Assembly: GCA_022592435.1 (NCBI GenBank)
Contig: JABYQS010000504.1
Coordinates: forward strand, 1 to 20,227
Reading direction: 5' to 3'
Length of the DNA stretch: 20,227 bases
Origin: Cerioporus squamosus
Taxonomy: Eukaryota > Basidiomycota > Agaricomycetes > Polyporales > Polyporaceae
Made by a program: the position numbers and the translations under genes. The notes below the pieces were generated by a model that made no database searches, was not told the DNA's origin, and worked only from the letters and a program-made list of their open reading frames with translations. Shown in pieces: positions 9,597-18,873 of the stretch (within the stretch, counting starts at the first letter, position 1; each line of letters starts with the position of its first letter).

Positions 9597-9668
9597 TGCC
9601 CCCAGGCTGGATTGAACAACCGACCTCACCATTACGAGTGGCGCGCTCTACCACTGAGCTATAGGGGC
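9597..9668 (-). tRNA. tRNA-Thr (anticodon CGT)
   Basis: The minus strand folds into a full 72-nt cloverleaf without an intron. The acceptor stem is GCCCCTA/TGGGGGC, the D-arm GCTC-AGTGGTA-GAGC, the anticodon arm CGCCA-CTCGTAA-TGGTG, and the T-arm GGTTG-TTCAATC-CAGCC, with discriminator A. The anticodon CGT reads ACG threonine codons. Internal A-box and B-box elements are present. It is a near-identical copy of the plus-strand tRNA at 17428-17499. Confidence 0.93.
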
Positions 9669-9841
9669 GATGCCGTGGGGGTGTTGCGTTGGTCTATGAG
9701 CAGCCTGTGGGCTGTGTACTAGTACTTGAATGCTACTTCACACTCTTTCTGAAGTACTGAGTACTGATTTTCGGTGCGTTTCCATCTGGCAGCCGCCTTG
9801 TCCAGTCCTGCTCCTCCCTTGTCCTCTTCTCGACGCCAGAC

Positions 9842-12444
9842 ATGCTGTCGGACGACTCAGACTTCGAGGACATACAGACTCTCACCATCAATGAGCATTA
9901 TGCGAAGGCTTTCGAGTACAGGAAAGAACGAGAGGAACTAGCGAAACGTATGTCTCGGTTACACTTCCTGCGTAGTATATGCTCAAGTGCGCACGGTGGC
10001 ATCCAGTCAAGGAGAAGTATGGCTCGGACTTCGACGAAGACGACGATGAGGAGGACTCTGAGGAAGCCGAGTCTGAAGACGAAGATGGGGAGGAGCTCAC
10101 ACCCGCCGTGGACGCGGCCATCCTCCGGACCCTCGCGCGCATCAAGCGCAAGGACCCGTCGATTTACGAGAGCAGCAAGGACGTCTTCGAGGGTGAGTGC
10201 TATCAGTATGCTTTCTGGGAGTGCGCAGAGTTGATCGCGGTGGAGGTTAGAGGAGCGAAAGAAGACGAGCGAGCTCACTCTTGGTCGGGCACGGAAGGAC
10301 AAGGTACGTCCCAAATCCCCACTCGCGCGGACGCGGCAACCGTTCCCCATGCTCAACAAGTACGCGCACTTGCACTGCAGTCGAAACCTCTGACCATGCG
10401 ACAACATGCCCTCGCGGCGGCCCTCGAAGAGGCATCTGGATCGCGCACGCCCTCTCCCGAACCGCTCACACACGTTGAGGAGCAGAGCAAACTCCGGGAC
10501 GAAACCATCGCCGCATTCCACACTGCTGTGGATGGCGAAGAACGCAGCGACGAGGACGAGGATGACCTTCTCGTGTTGCGCGAAAAGACGAAGGACGAGA
10601 TCGAGAAGGAGGAGGAGGAGTATCGCGCGTATCTGCAGCGCGAGGTCGGGGAAGATCTCTCGGGGCTGATCACCGTCGAGGCGGACTCTGGCGAGGGCGC
10701 GGCGCAGCCGGAAGAGGAGGAGCGCACGAAGAAGAAGAGCAAGAAGGAGAAGAAAACGGCCAAGTCGGGGAAGAGCAAGCAGGATGATGACCAGGAGTTC
10801 TTGCTGAAGTGAGTCTCCGTGTGCTTTAATACGGTGCTCACCGCTTACTCTGCGCGCGCAGCTACATTCTGAACCGCGGCTGGATCGACAAGTCCGCGCG
10901 CCGTCTCCCGACGTATAAGGAGATCACAGGCAAGGGCAGAGCGGGCGCCGACTCCGACGCTGAGGACGGCGCATCCGCATCTGGTGCAGATGACCAACGC
11001 GATGCTGGAGAACACGACGACGAACACCCATCTCTCGACGAGGACGAGTTCGACGAAGTCGCAGACCGCTTCGAGAGCTCATACAATTTCCGTTTCGAAG
11101 AACCGTCCGTCCCATTCCGCTCTGCTCGCCGTACACATGGATACTAACGCTGATCGCCACCTCAGAGGAGCGGGAGAGATTGCGCGCCATCCACGTAACC
11201 TGGACTCCCTCGTCCGACGACAAGACACTTCGCGCAAGGAAGCGCGCGAGAAACGGAAGGCGCGCAAAGAGGAGGAGCTGCTGAAGAAGAGAGAGGAGGT
11301 CAACCGACTGAAGGCGCTCAAGATGAAGGAGCTGCGCGCGAAGCTCGAGCGGATCGGCCACGAAGGCGGGAAGAAGCTCGACGAGAGCAAAGGTGAGCCT
11401 CCGTGCTCGTCATCAGCGCACTTCCTGTTCTGAGAGACATCTGCGTAGCTTTGCAAGCGCTGGATCTGGAGGGCGACTGGGACCCTGAGGCGCACGACCG
11501 TCAGATGGCGGAGCTCTACGCCAACGACGCGGCCGAGTTTGGCGAGGACGATATCGTGGACGACGAGAAGCCCTCCTGGGATGATGACATCGACGTAGCG
11601 GACATCGTACCCCCCGAAGCTCTCGAGGACGGAGACGCCGACGGGGAGGGTCCGTCCAAGAAGAAGAAAAAGAAGAAGAAAAAGAAGGGTGGGGAGGATG
11701 CGATGGACGAGGGCGGCGTGGACATCGCCGAGATGGACGCGGACGTCGAGCGGCCCGCTGCGGACGACGACGACGAGTGGGACGGGACCGAGGAGATGCG
11801 CAAGCGCAAGCTCGAGGAGTACATGGACGAGCTCTACGGGCTCGACTTCAACGACATGGTGCGTCCTAGTTCCGGGCCGCTCCGGAGACTACAGCTGACA
11901 ATGTGATTGTGTTCGAATCGACTTGCAGGTTGGGGGGATGCCGACGCGGTTCCGCTACACCAAGGTCGAACCCCAGACCTTCGGCCTGACGCCGGCGGAG
12001 ATCCTCATGGCGACCGACGCGGAGCTCAACACGTTCATGGGCATCAAGAAGTACGCGCCGTACCGCAAGGAGGGCAAGGGCCGCACGTGGGACGGGCAGC
12101 GCGTCGCGCGGCTGACGGAGCTCAAGACAAAGCTCAAGGAGCGCGGCGTCGATGCGGCGGCGCCGACGTACACTGAGGAGAAGGTGAAGAAACGCAAAGG
12201 GAAGAAAGAGCGTATGCGCGAGAAGGCTGCGGCTGCGGCTGCCACTGGCCCTGGCGATGGTGGGGACGGCGATGACGGCGGTGACGCACACGACGCCGAG
12301 CCGGAGGAACAGCCAAAGAAGACAAAGCGCAAACGGGACGCGGAGGAGGGTGAAGGCGAGGAGGCGCAGCATGATGGGGCTGGTGAAGGGGCGAAGAAGA
12401 GGCGACGGAGACATAGGAAGACCGCCGCTGCCACGTCGTCGTAG
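9842..12444 (+). CDS. KRI1: KRI1-family ribosome biogenesis protein
   Basis: Eight exons (9842-9947, 10007-10192, 10251-10303, 10381-10808, 10862-11104, 11166-11392, 11449-11858, 11929-12444) keep phase across introns of 53-77 nt and encode 722 residues. KRI1 is a nucleolar factor that binds KRR1 and is needed for 40S subunit assembly. Recognisable segments are an acidic N-terminal part after ELAKLKEKYGSDF, TMRQHALAAAL, NYILNRGWID (about residues 258-267), YNFRFEEP (about 332-339) followed by ARHPRNLDSLVRR, and a basic coiled region. An acidic domain with ten consecutive lysines (485-494) follows. The conserved C-terminal block is EYMDELYGLDFNDM (538-551) then VGGMPTRFRYTKVEP. The tail is Lys/Arg-rich, as expected for nucleolar targeting. 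The donor at 11105 (GTCCGT) is unusual but is the only one that keeps the conserved sequence in frame. Confidence 0.94.
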
Positions 12445-13026
12445 TCGGCGACATGTATGCCTCTTGGTTAGTCCTTTGGTCGATATCATTATACTCTTCG
12501 GGCGGGTTCGCGCCGCATCTCTGAAATGTTTGGAGAGACAAGGGTGCATTGCTTCAGCAAGCATAGACAATGCCCCAACCCGCAGGTCTGTCATCGTCCC
12601 TTTCTTACACGCACACGACAAAGGCGTTGCGTGTTGTGCCGCCGTGCCGCTGATGGAGTGGAGGGCTTGGGTGCGTTTGCGCTTTGTTCTCTACTCACGT
12701 ACTTATAGCGCCGCGGAGTCCCTCATCAGCCCTCACAACCTTGTACTTCGTCTTGCACGACGCGCCACTGGGATGCGACACCGACACCGACCTCCTCCCC
12801 TCGTTCAGGCGCCATGCATCCTCTCACAGACAAACTTCTCAATATCCAATACAGGTGCGTCGGTACAACCCTCCTTGTACATCTCAAACTCTGAACTCGA
12901 TCGGTCCCTTAGTAGTCGTTCCGACGACTTCGCCACTTGGAGCCTCGACAGACCGGTGCTTCCCCGGAGGACAGCTCGCGAGGGAAGAGAAGTAGCTCGT
13001 GACGAACCGCTGCACTCCCGCTCGGC
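12445..13026. other. Upstream region of HMG-like copy 1
   Basis: There is no firm gene. The region holds the 3' flank of KRI1 and the likely promoter of the first HMG-like copy, with a TATA-like TTATAGC near 12704. A long plus-strand frame crosses it but begins inside KRI1 in another frame and has no domain. The last 60 bases are 75% identical to the sequence before the second copy. Confidence 0.45.
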
Positions 13027-13030
13027 ATGC
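12971..13030 (+). repeat. Duplicated upstream segment, copy A
   Basis: Sixty bases starting ACAGCTCGCGAGGGAAG match 13759-13818 without gaps at 45 of 60 positions, including an exact 17-base block at the left end. In both copies an ATG lies exactly 56 bases after the start of the block (13027 and 13815). Confidence 0.75.
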
Positions 13031-13600
13031 TACCGCCCGCCGTCGCCTCTGCGAATCCCCCGAGCTTCCTACACCCTCCCGAGAGCCTCCCCGCCCTCCA
13101 GAGCCACCCTCAACCCGTGCCAGTATCCCAGCGACATCCCCAGTCCCGCGCTACCTATCCTCCTCCACGCGAACTCGACAACCACAATAGCCCCCCAGCG
13201 TACCCAGGGTTCAGCCTGGTTCCAAGCCCTCCAAGCCCCCAAAGGTACGTGCTTCGTACGATATAGAGTCCACAGATGCCAACCGAGCTGTCTTTCCTAC
13301 AGTACGAGTGCTACGTCTGTCGCAATGGGCTTTCCCGAGAGCCCGCTCATCACGAGCTGACGCATGCCGAAGAGGCTGTGAAGTAGTACGTGTCCTTGCT
13401 TCTGCTTGGTCGGATTCAGTGTCTCATCTCATCTCATCTCATCTCGTAGCCGCTTTTTCTATTCCATAGAAAACTGCGACCCCAATCGCATTGGAGATGC
13501 CTACATTCTCTTCCGCTCGGATTACGCCCGGATGGATGTCGAAGTCACTGGGGACAAACAGACGCAGCGGCCGCTGTCTCGGTCGCTCGCCCAACGATCA
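13027..13600 (+). pseudogene. HMG-box-like gene copy 1, frameshifted and truncated
   Basis: From the ATG at 13027 a Pro/Ser-rich exon of 72 codons runs to a GTACGT donor at 13245. As it stands, splicing to the acceptor ending at 13302 leads to a stop at 13358-13360, giving only 91 residues. In the +2 frame the same exon joins in phase to YECYVCRNGLSREPAHHELT, a Cys-x2-Cys and His-rich stretch. After an intron of about 13382-13449 it continues to GDAYILFRSDYARM, the start of an HMG-box-like domain. The shift between the two frames falls at a run of six C (13190-13195), so a one-base loss there is the simplest explanation. The HMG-like part stops after LSRSLAQRSW, where the upstream region of copy 2 begins. 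An assembly error at the C-run remains possible. Confidence 0.4.
13425..13445 (+). repeat. CATCT microsatellite in putative intron
   Basis: The tract has four full CATCT units plus a partial unit. It lies immediately before the TAG acceptor used by the HMG-like exon of copy 1 and would act as its polypyrimidine tract. Confidence 0.8.
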
Positions 13601-13758
13601 TGGACCCCACCGTGTCGCCGGTATGCGAGCCGAACCCCGCATGCAATCCCTTCACTCTCCGCTCGCTCATCTCGAACTCATCGGAATCAAGGAGCCGGCT
13701 CGGTCACTTCGGAGGACGGGCCCTACGTATCGCGGCATGGATACTTCCCTGGAGAATC

Positions 13759-13818
13759 ACAGCTCGCGAGGGAAGGGAAGCTGTGCACGACGACCCACTG
13801 GACCGTCCCTCGACATGC
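13759..13818 (+). repeat. Duplicated upstream segment, copy B
   Basis: This is the partner of 12971-13030 (75% identical, ungapped). It lies upstream of the second HMG-like gene and supports a tandem duplication that included promoter or leader sequence. Confidence 0.75.
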
Positions 13819-13843
13819 GACTCAGGCTGCGAACGCGTCCACA

Positions 13844-15047
13844 ATGGACCCAACTCCTACCTTCTGCCCTCCTTCATACCCCAACATCAACGAATCTACA
13901 GACCAACTGGGTCCTCAGAAGGGCATTCCTGTCGTGGTTCAACAGCCTCGCGCCAGCTACGACATGTATTCCCCACGATTCGTTCCGTCCAAACCACCTC
14001 AGCCAGGACCAACGCAGCTGCGTCCTCGTCCTCTCCGTCAGCGTTTCCAACCACGGATGAGTCGACGACCCTGTGGTATGGATACTTGAACCTAGACCGC
14101 CACCGAATCAGTTTATCTGCTTCCGCACTCTGTACTATGCGAAGGTGGCAGAGCTCGACCGACTGATGGCTAGGATGAATCCTGGACGCCAGAAGCGAAG
14201 GCAGCCGGAGCACTCGACGTTCGCTGGGCGTATATGGGGCCAGCCTGAGTTTGACCAGACTCCGTGGCGGGACATGTATGCGGAGCTGCTGGTGAAGTAC
14301 AGGGCAAACAAGGCGGCGTATGAGCAGGCTGTTCTCGAAGGACGACCGACGATGTCTCTTGCGGTTCAGGAAGCGGCTCGCAAGGCGAGCGGGAGGAGGC
14401 AGCAGGCACGACGCCGCACCAATACGGCTGCCGCGCCGGAGGCTGGCATGGGTTGGGACGCAGCTGAGGAGAGCCGCCCGGCGAAGCGGCGACGTACGGG
14501 CGGCCAATATGGTACCACCCTTTGCGTCGACCTCGGCCTCAAGCTCGCGTGCGTCCTCGACGTTTGGCTCGCGCTTCACCCTCGGCGCACCCCCGACGTC
14601 CGGCCTCGCCAGGATGGCGGCGCCGTACTACAACTTCGACGTGTCGACAGACCGGCCGACGTCGTATACACCAACCCTCCACCAGTGGGGGCCCGCCCCT
14701 CCTCTACCCTTCCCCGGGCCCTCTTTCGATCTCATCCACCCGACGCCATCGCAGATGGCTCAGCAGCATCTCCCGTACGTCGATCCGTACCGCTCTGCCC
14801 CGGCCCACCTGCCTGCTTCACACTCGCAGGACAACCACTACTTCCCGAACCTGGAGAACGTACCCGCCCCCCCCCCCCCTCCAGCCGTCCCGGCGCCCTC
14901 CTTCAACTTCCTTTACCCGATGCCATCGCAGACGGCTCAGCATCTCCCGCAGCACCGCTTGACAGTCATTACGTACTCAAGAGTGCGTCGTGGCGAGTGC
15001 CCGGGGGAGGAAACCCGCTTCTGCCCCGTCTTCCGCTGGCGAGATGA
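13844..15047 (+). CDS. HMG-box-like transcription factor, copy 2 (exons uncertain)
   Basis: A Pro/Gln-rich N-terminal part starts at the ATG at 13844 (MDPTPTFCPPSYPNINESTD). An HMG-box-like domain is read from about 14094 to 14330. It starts RPPPNQFICFRTLYYAKVAEL and, after a basic insert, continues STFAGRIWGQPE and WRDMYAELLVKYRANKAAYE. The three-helix layout with PPN-F-FR at the start and a W in helix 2 fits MATA_HMG/SOX-type DNA-binding domains. The basic segment PAKRRRTGG follows. A Ser/Pro-rich tail then continues in another frame (from about 14505). Its entry would need a 139-nt intron (14512-14650) or a one-base frameshift. The join between the N-terminal exon and the domain is also unsolved; a 130-nt intron 13966-14095 fits phase and gives IPPPNQF. 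The gene may be live, or decaying like copy 1. Confidence 0.5.
14713..14950 (+). repeat. Imperfect internal repeat and C13 run in the Pro-rich tail
   Basis: Two stretches encode related sequence: PSFDLIHPTPSQMAQQHLP (from about 14720) and PSFNFLYPMPSQTAQHLP (from about 14900). They share GCCATCGCAGA and GGCTCAGCA at the DNA level. Between them lies a run of 13 C (14867-14879) encoding proline. The second unit has lost bases after CATCTCCCG, and the frame of its continuation (DSHYVL versus DNHYFP) differs from the first. Confidence 0.6.
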
Positions 15048-15506
15048 ATCCTCTCGAGGATCTAACTCAACCCGGCAGGACTTCGGGGAGATCGTCGAGC
15101 AGATGCGTCTCAGGTTTTCGATATTCCAAGATGCTGCTGACCTCGAGTCGACTGGACTCCCGGATGGCGTCACCACATCGAGTACGGGGTACCATCCCAC
15201 TTTTCGCGATCCTCTGCACCTGAGTGTCGTGGCGGTATGTCCCCAACGGTCCCGGATAGTCCCACTGATAAACAGTCTCTGCAAAAGCGGAGAACATGTA
15301 TTAAGCACTATGGCTCGTATAAAATAGAGGCTTAGTTTGCTGCAAACCGCTTCGCTGGAAGTGCCTGCCTGGGAGAGATGCGTCGACCGACGAGGAAGTG
15401 GGCAAGCATGGAAGGTAACGATATATACCGCGATAAAGATACGTACAGAAGCTCGAAGAAATACCGCTAGATACTCCTGAATCCGCTATCTATCACCACC
15501 CCCAGC
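15048..15506. other. 3' region of HMG copy 2
   Basis: One plus frame from the Pro-rich tail stays open to 15327, and another (14990-15223) shows a short coding-like stretch, PSSAGEMNPLEDLTQPGR. I cannot decide which, if either, ends the HMG gene. The last 180 bases appear non-coding and separate it from the convergent panB. Confidence 0.3.
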
Positions 15507-16859
15507 CTACGCGTCCTCCGCAACCTCACCAACACCCCTGTGCTCCTCGGCCAGCTGCTGGAACCGCTCCCACTGCGCCTTCGGCATCTCGTAGCTTTCC
15601 GCGCTCGCAGGAAAGCTGCGCTCGCGCACCGCTTCAGAGTACGCCCGGATACCCTGCTCGACCTGCGACTTGACGTCCGCAAACCGCCGCACGAACTTCG
15701 CCTGGTGCCCGTGCCACGTCCCCATCAGGTCGTCCCACACAAGCACCTGCCCATCCGTGCCCGGGCCCGCCCCGATACCGATCGTCGGTGCGTGCCGCAG
15801 GTGCTGCGTGATGTACGTCCCGAGGAGGTGCGGGATCGCCTCGAGCACGACGGCAAACGCGCCCGCCTCCTCCAGCGCGAGCGCACTCTCGAGCACACCC
15901 AGTGCGCTCTCCGCATCGCGGCCCTGCAGGCGGTACCCGGAGAGCGCAACGTGACGCTGCGGGAGGAGGCCGACGTGCGCCATGACGGGGATGCCGACGC
16001 TCGTCAGCCGGCGGACGGTGTCGACGAGCTCGAGGCCGCCCTCGAGCTTCACGGCGTCGGCGCCGCCCTCGCGGACGATGCGCACCGCGTTGCGGACGGC
16101 GTCCTCAGCGCTGGCGAGGTACGTCCCGAAGGGCATGTCCGCGACGAGGAGGGGCGCGTGCGAGCCGCGGGCGACGGCGCGGACGTGGTGGAGCATCTCG
16201 TCGAGCGTGAGCCGGGTCGTGGAGTCGTACCCGAGGCAGACCTGCGCGAGCGAATCGCCGACGAGGGTGATGTCCACGCCGTGCGTCTCGCAGGCGCGCC
16301 CGGTGGGGAAGTCGTATGCGGTGAGCATGGTTATGGGTGTCCGGGATGCACGGAGGGCGTGTAGGTGCTGGATTGTGACCTTCTTTCGTGCGGGCGCTGT
16401 GGAACGCGGGATGTTAGCATATGAATTTACTCTAGGTCGCATAACCACAGCTCATCTATTTCCCAGTCGCTCGCATCTCACCCGGCGGGTGGGACCGTGC
16501 CTACACATCGCCCCGATAACTCTGTGGCTAATCCGACATTCTACCCTGGATTCCAGCCGGCAATGAGATGAAATCCGGGGCAGTGTCGTAAGTGGATGGA
16601 TGCAAGGCGTTTGATAAGAAGCTTCCTCGCCCCGATGCGGCACGCGACACAATGCACGCCGATCGGCTCGCGAACCAAGTCCTTCTCCCGACATGAGGTT
16701 AAACAGAGGTGACTTACCAGTACCCACGACCTGGCGCTCCTCCGGTCTCGCGCTCATCCATCTCCGCGAGCACGCGCGAAAGGGGCAGAAAGGTGACGCT
16801 GAGAAGTCCAGGAGCTGCTTCGGGCGCTGCGCCCTCTTCGCCATCCTGGCACTGAACAT
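15507..16859 (-). CDS. panB: Ketopantoate hydroxymethyltransferase (PanB/ECM31)
   Basis: Two exons, 16859-16718 and 16396-15507, encode 343 residues. The intron is 321 nt (GTAAGT donor, TGCTAAC branch site, TTCCACAG acceptor). The enzyme transfers a hydroxymethyl group from methylene-tetrahydrofolate to 3-methyl-2-oxobutanoate, the first committed step of pantothenate and CoA synthesis. The first 47 residues (MFSARMAKRAQRPKQLLDFS onward) are Arg-rich and poor in acids, a likely mitochondrial targeting peptide. The catalytic domain shows TMLTAYDF, VGDSLAQVCLGYD and ADMPFGTY, followed by AVKLEGG, MAHVGLLPQ, VVLEAIP and IGIGAGPGTDGQVLVWDD. The metal-binding Asp, Asp and Glu of the family fall in VGDS, ADMPF and KLEGG. 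Alanine replaces the usual glycine after VGDSL. It converges on the HMG gene. Confidence 0.95.
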
Positions 16860-17427
16860 CTTGCCCGTCCGAAGGTCGTGGTGAACGTGAAGGCTTGCAC
16901 TTCAGCTTTCAGGAGAGACGAGTGTTGTGGGGATCCGATCGAGGAGCAGGGGCTTTTGCGCTCGCCGGGAAAACTGGACCTCCGTCGCTCCGAGCCAAAC
17001 TGACAAATACGGCGCTGCTCCCAGCTAGGACTGTCCTGCACCGTCGCCTCACAAACTCAGGCCGAGTCGTACAAGACTGACCGCTCCGGCTGCAATTCTT
17101 GTACCGAATGGCACGACTCACTGGGTTGCTCCTCGTTTGCGGGATGCATATGGATCTTCCGATAATCAGACACCGCCATCTCCTGTCCCGGCTGCCGGGT
17201 CTGGTTGGAGTTTTCGTGAAGATGGGGATTTGGGGGTTATGAGGACGATCTCTGTGTAGCATGTACGAAAGGAGTGACTATGTGGTACGCAGGTGGGCAG
17301 TACATTGTTGCCAGGTGGTGGTAGTGAACTGGAAGCTGAAGTCAAGAACACGGTAGGCATCAAGACAGTAGATAGATACCTGGTAACTATCTATTCATAT
17401 CAGTACACAGAAAGTTACAGCCCTTAA
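16860..17427. other. Intergenic, panB promoter side
   Basis: I see no supported gene. Minus-strand frames of 117 and 65 codons overlap here without domain or splice support. The region must contain the panB promoter; no clear TATA box is visible. Confidence 0.45.
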
Positions 17428-17499
17428 GCCCTTATAGCTCAGTGGTAGAGCGCGCCACTCGTAATGGTGAGGTCGGTTGTTCAATCCAGCCTGAGGGCA
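17428..17499 (+). tRNA. tRNA-Thr (anticodon CGT)
   Basis: This is a full 72-nt cloverleaf without an intron. The acceptor stem is GCCCTTA/TGAGGGC, the D-arm GCTC/GAGC, the anticodon loop CTCGTAA, and the T-arm GGTTG-TTCAATC-CAGCC, with discriminator A. It differs from the minus-strand copy at 9597-9668 at only two positions (17432 and 17494), which pair with each other. Confidence 0.93.
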
Positions 17500-17534
17500 C
17501 TACATCTATGATTTCACGGGTGTGTGTAATTACA

Positions 17535-17539
17535 TTTTT
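17535..17539 (+). terminator. Pol III T-run terminator
   Basis: TTTTT lies 35 bases past the tRNA-Thr 3' end and is the first run of five T downstream of it. Confidence 0.55.
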
Positions 17540-17847
17540 CTTCCAATGTTGTTCCAGGTTTTTCCCCACCAACATGAGCGGGCGCTTGAGGATGAAGACA
17601 ACTTGAATCTGAACGACGTGGACAATCGATGCCGCCTGAGCTCTCCTGAGCTGAACTCGCATGAATGAAGGACGAGATACATGAGGACAAGGATGCTTGC
17701 GCACTCTGTGCCCCCCTCATTGCTTCTATGCAATGCCGAATACCGGACAGCTTGCAGGACATTGAACTGAGCTGAGGCTGCCATCAGCTTCACGGTTCAC
17801 CAACTACGATGATCATTCTGGCGGAGAGGTGAGTAGTCTTCACAGAA
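17540..17847. other. Intergenic
   Basis: Three overlapping minus frames of 82-90 codons are present but are unsupported and mutually exclusive. Nothing else is recognised. Confidence 0.4.
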
Positions 17848-18651
17848 TTACAGAATGCTCATAAGCGTACTTGTGTGTTGTGCGTTGCAAGCTCGCGAAT
17901 TGGACGCACAACCCGCCAGTACGCTCGGAGCGATAGCGAACAGGTTGTGCGCGAACGTGTCCATATCCTCAAGGTTGGAATCCTGCAAGTTCATGTGACG
18001 AAGGGTCATGTTGGGGCGAAACTCGGGAAGAGACGTGATGGTCTCAAGATCGTCCGACGTTGAGTCAAATGCAAAGTCGAGGGCCTCCAGCTCGGGACAC
18101 TTCCATAGGAGGTACGCCAGTCCAGACCAGGTTATGGATGGACGTCCGAGGAACCCGTCTCCTCCGATGCACAGTCCGTATAGGACAGGCCATGCATCGG
18201 CAATGCTCTTGATCGCGTCGTTGGCGAACTCCGTTATCACAAACGGCGCGCGGAGCTTGAACCTACGCATCCCGGTGAAGACAAGCAAGGGCTCCAGGTC
18301 CACGAAGCAGAGGTAATCCTCTTGTGCATAGGACCACCTCCAGTCGTATGGGCCTTCAATGATCAAGACTTCTAGTGTGGGCTTTGCAGAGAAATGACGA
18401 AGGCAAACGAATAGGTATGAGAGTTCCTCCGGCATGATTCTCTCGGTGACCCGAATTTCGAGGGTTTGTAGACGGCACGTCTGCATCACTGCCAGGAGCT
18501 GCGAACACGTAGCGATGCAGGGTATGTAAAGCCACAGTTTCTCCAATGAGGGGAACGGATAGTGGGTGGTCGAATGGTACAGTAACATCAAGTCGAAGGC
18601 CAATGGTTCGTCAATCACCAGGCGAACTTTGCGGAGGTAGGGTTGACGACA
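17848..18651 (-). pseudogene. F-box/LRR-type protein, 5'-truncated
   Basis: The minus frame is open from just after a stop at 18654-18652 to a TAA at 17848-17850, about 267 codons. No ATG lies near its beginning. It opens with YLRKVRLVIDEPLAF and carries irregular leucine-rich units (SLEKLWLYIP, LQTLEIRV, LEVLIIEGPY, RRFKLRAPFV, LYGLCIGG, LEALDFAFDS, LRHMNLQDSN). This layout, with aliphatic-rich strands and occasional Trp and Cys, is typical of the large F-box/LRR families of Agaricomycetes. The N-terminal F-box that would bind SKP1 is absent. The stop at 18652 blocks every upstream splice acceptor in this frame, and sequence beyond it is repeat-like. So it is a 5'-truncated gene unless a poor acceptor near 18622 is used. 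Confidence 0.6.
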
Positions 18652-18761
18652 TCAGCGAATCGAACACTAGTCGATAGGGGTGTATCGACTTTTGTATGGA
18701 TCTACCGAGTCGTTATTGAATTGTCGAGGGGCGATGGCTTATTATAGATGGTCATATTGGT

Positions 18762-18873
18762 CTATAGAGGTCTATAGTGCGGCACTCACTCAGTGGTAGA
18801 CACCTATAGACTCTGGCGAACAGCCCGATAGACGGCTATAGAGAAACACGGGCACCATGACATGGGTCTATAG
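18762..18873. repeat. CTATAG cluster with 14-bp palindrome
   Basis: CTATAG occurs at 18762, 18772, 18804, 18836 and 18868, five times in 112 bases. The first two lie in a 10-base tandem (GGTCTATAGA, GGTCTATAGT). The last is inside the perfect palindrome GGGTCTATAGACCC (18864-18877). The spacing of the last four starts is exactly 32 bases each. Confidence 0.75.

Noticed and set aside
11516..12621. Long minus-strand frames opposite KRI1
   Set aside because: They are antisense of the acidic and lysine-rich KRI1 exons; the poly-Phe and poly-Ser tracts are the complement of Lys and acidic codons.
12257..13360. 367-codon plus-strand open frame running from KRI1 into the HMG region
   Set aside because: It starts inside the last exon of KRI1 in another frame, crosses an obvious promoter region, and reads as Arg/Ser/Pro-rich shadow sequence.
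15540..16364. 274-codon plus-strand open frame opposite panB
   Set aside because: It is the antisense shadow of the PanB coding exon, whose conserved motifs fix the true strand.
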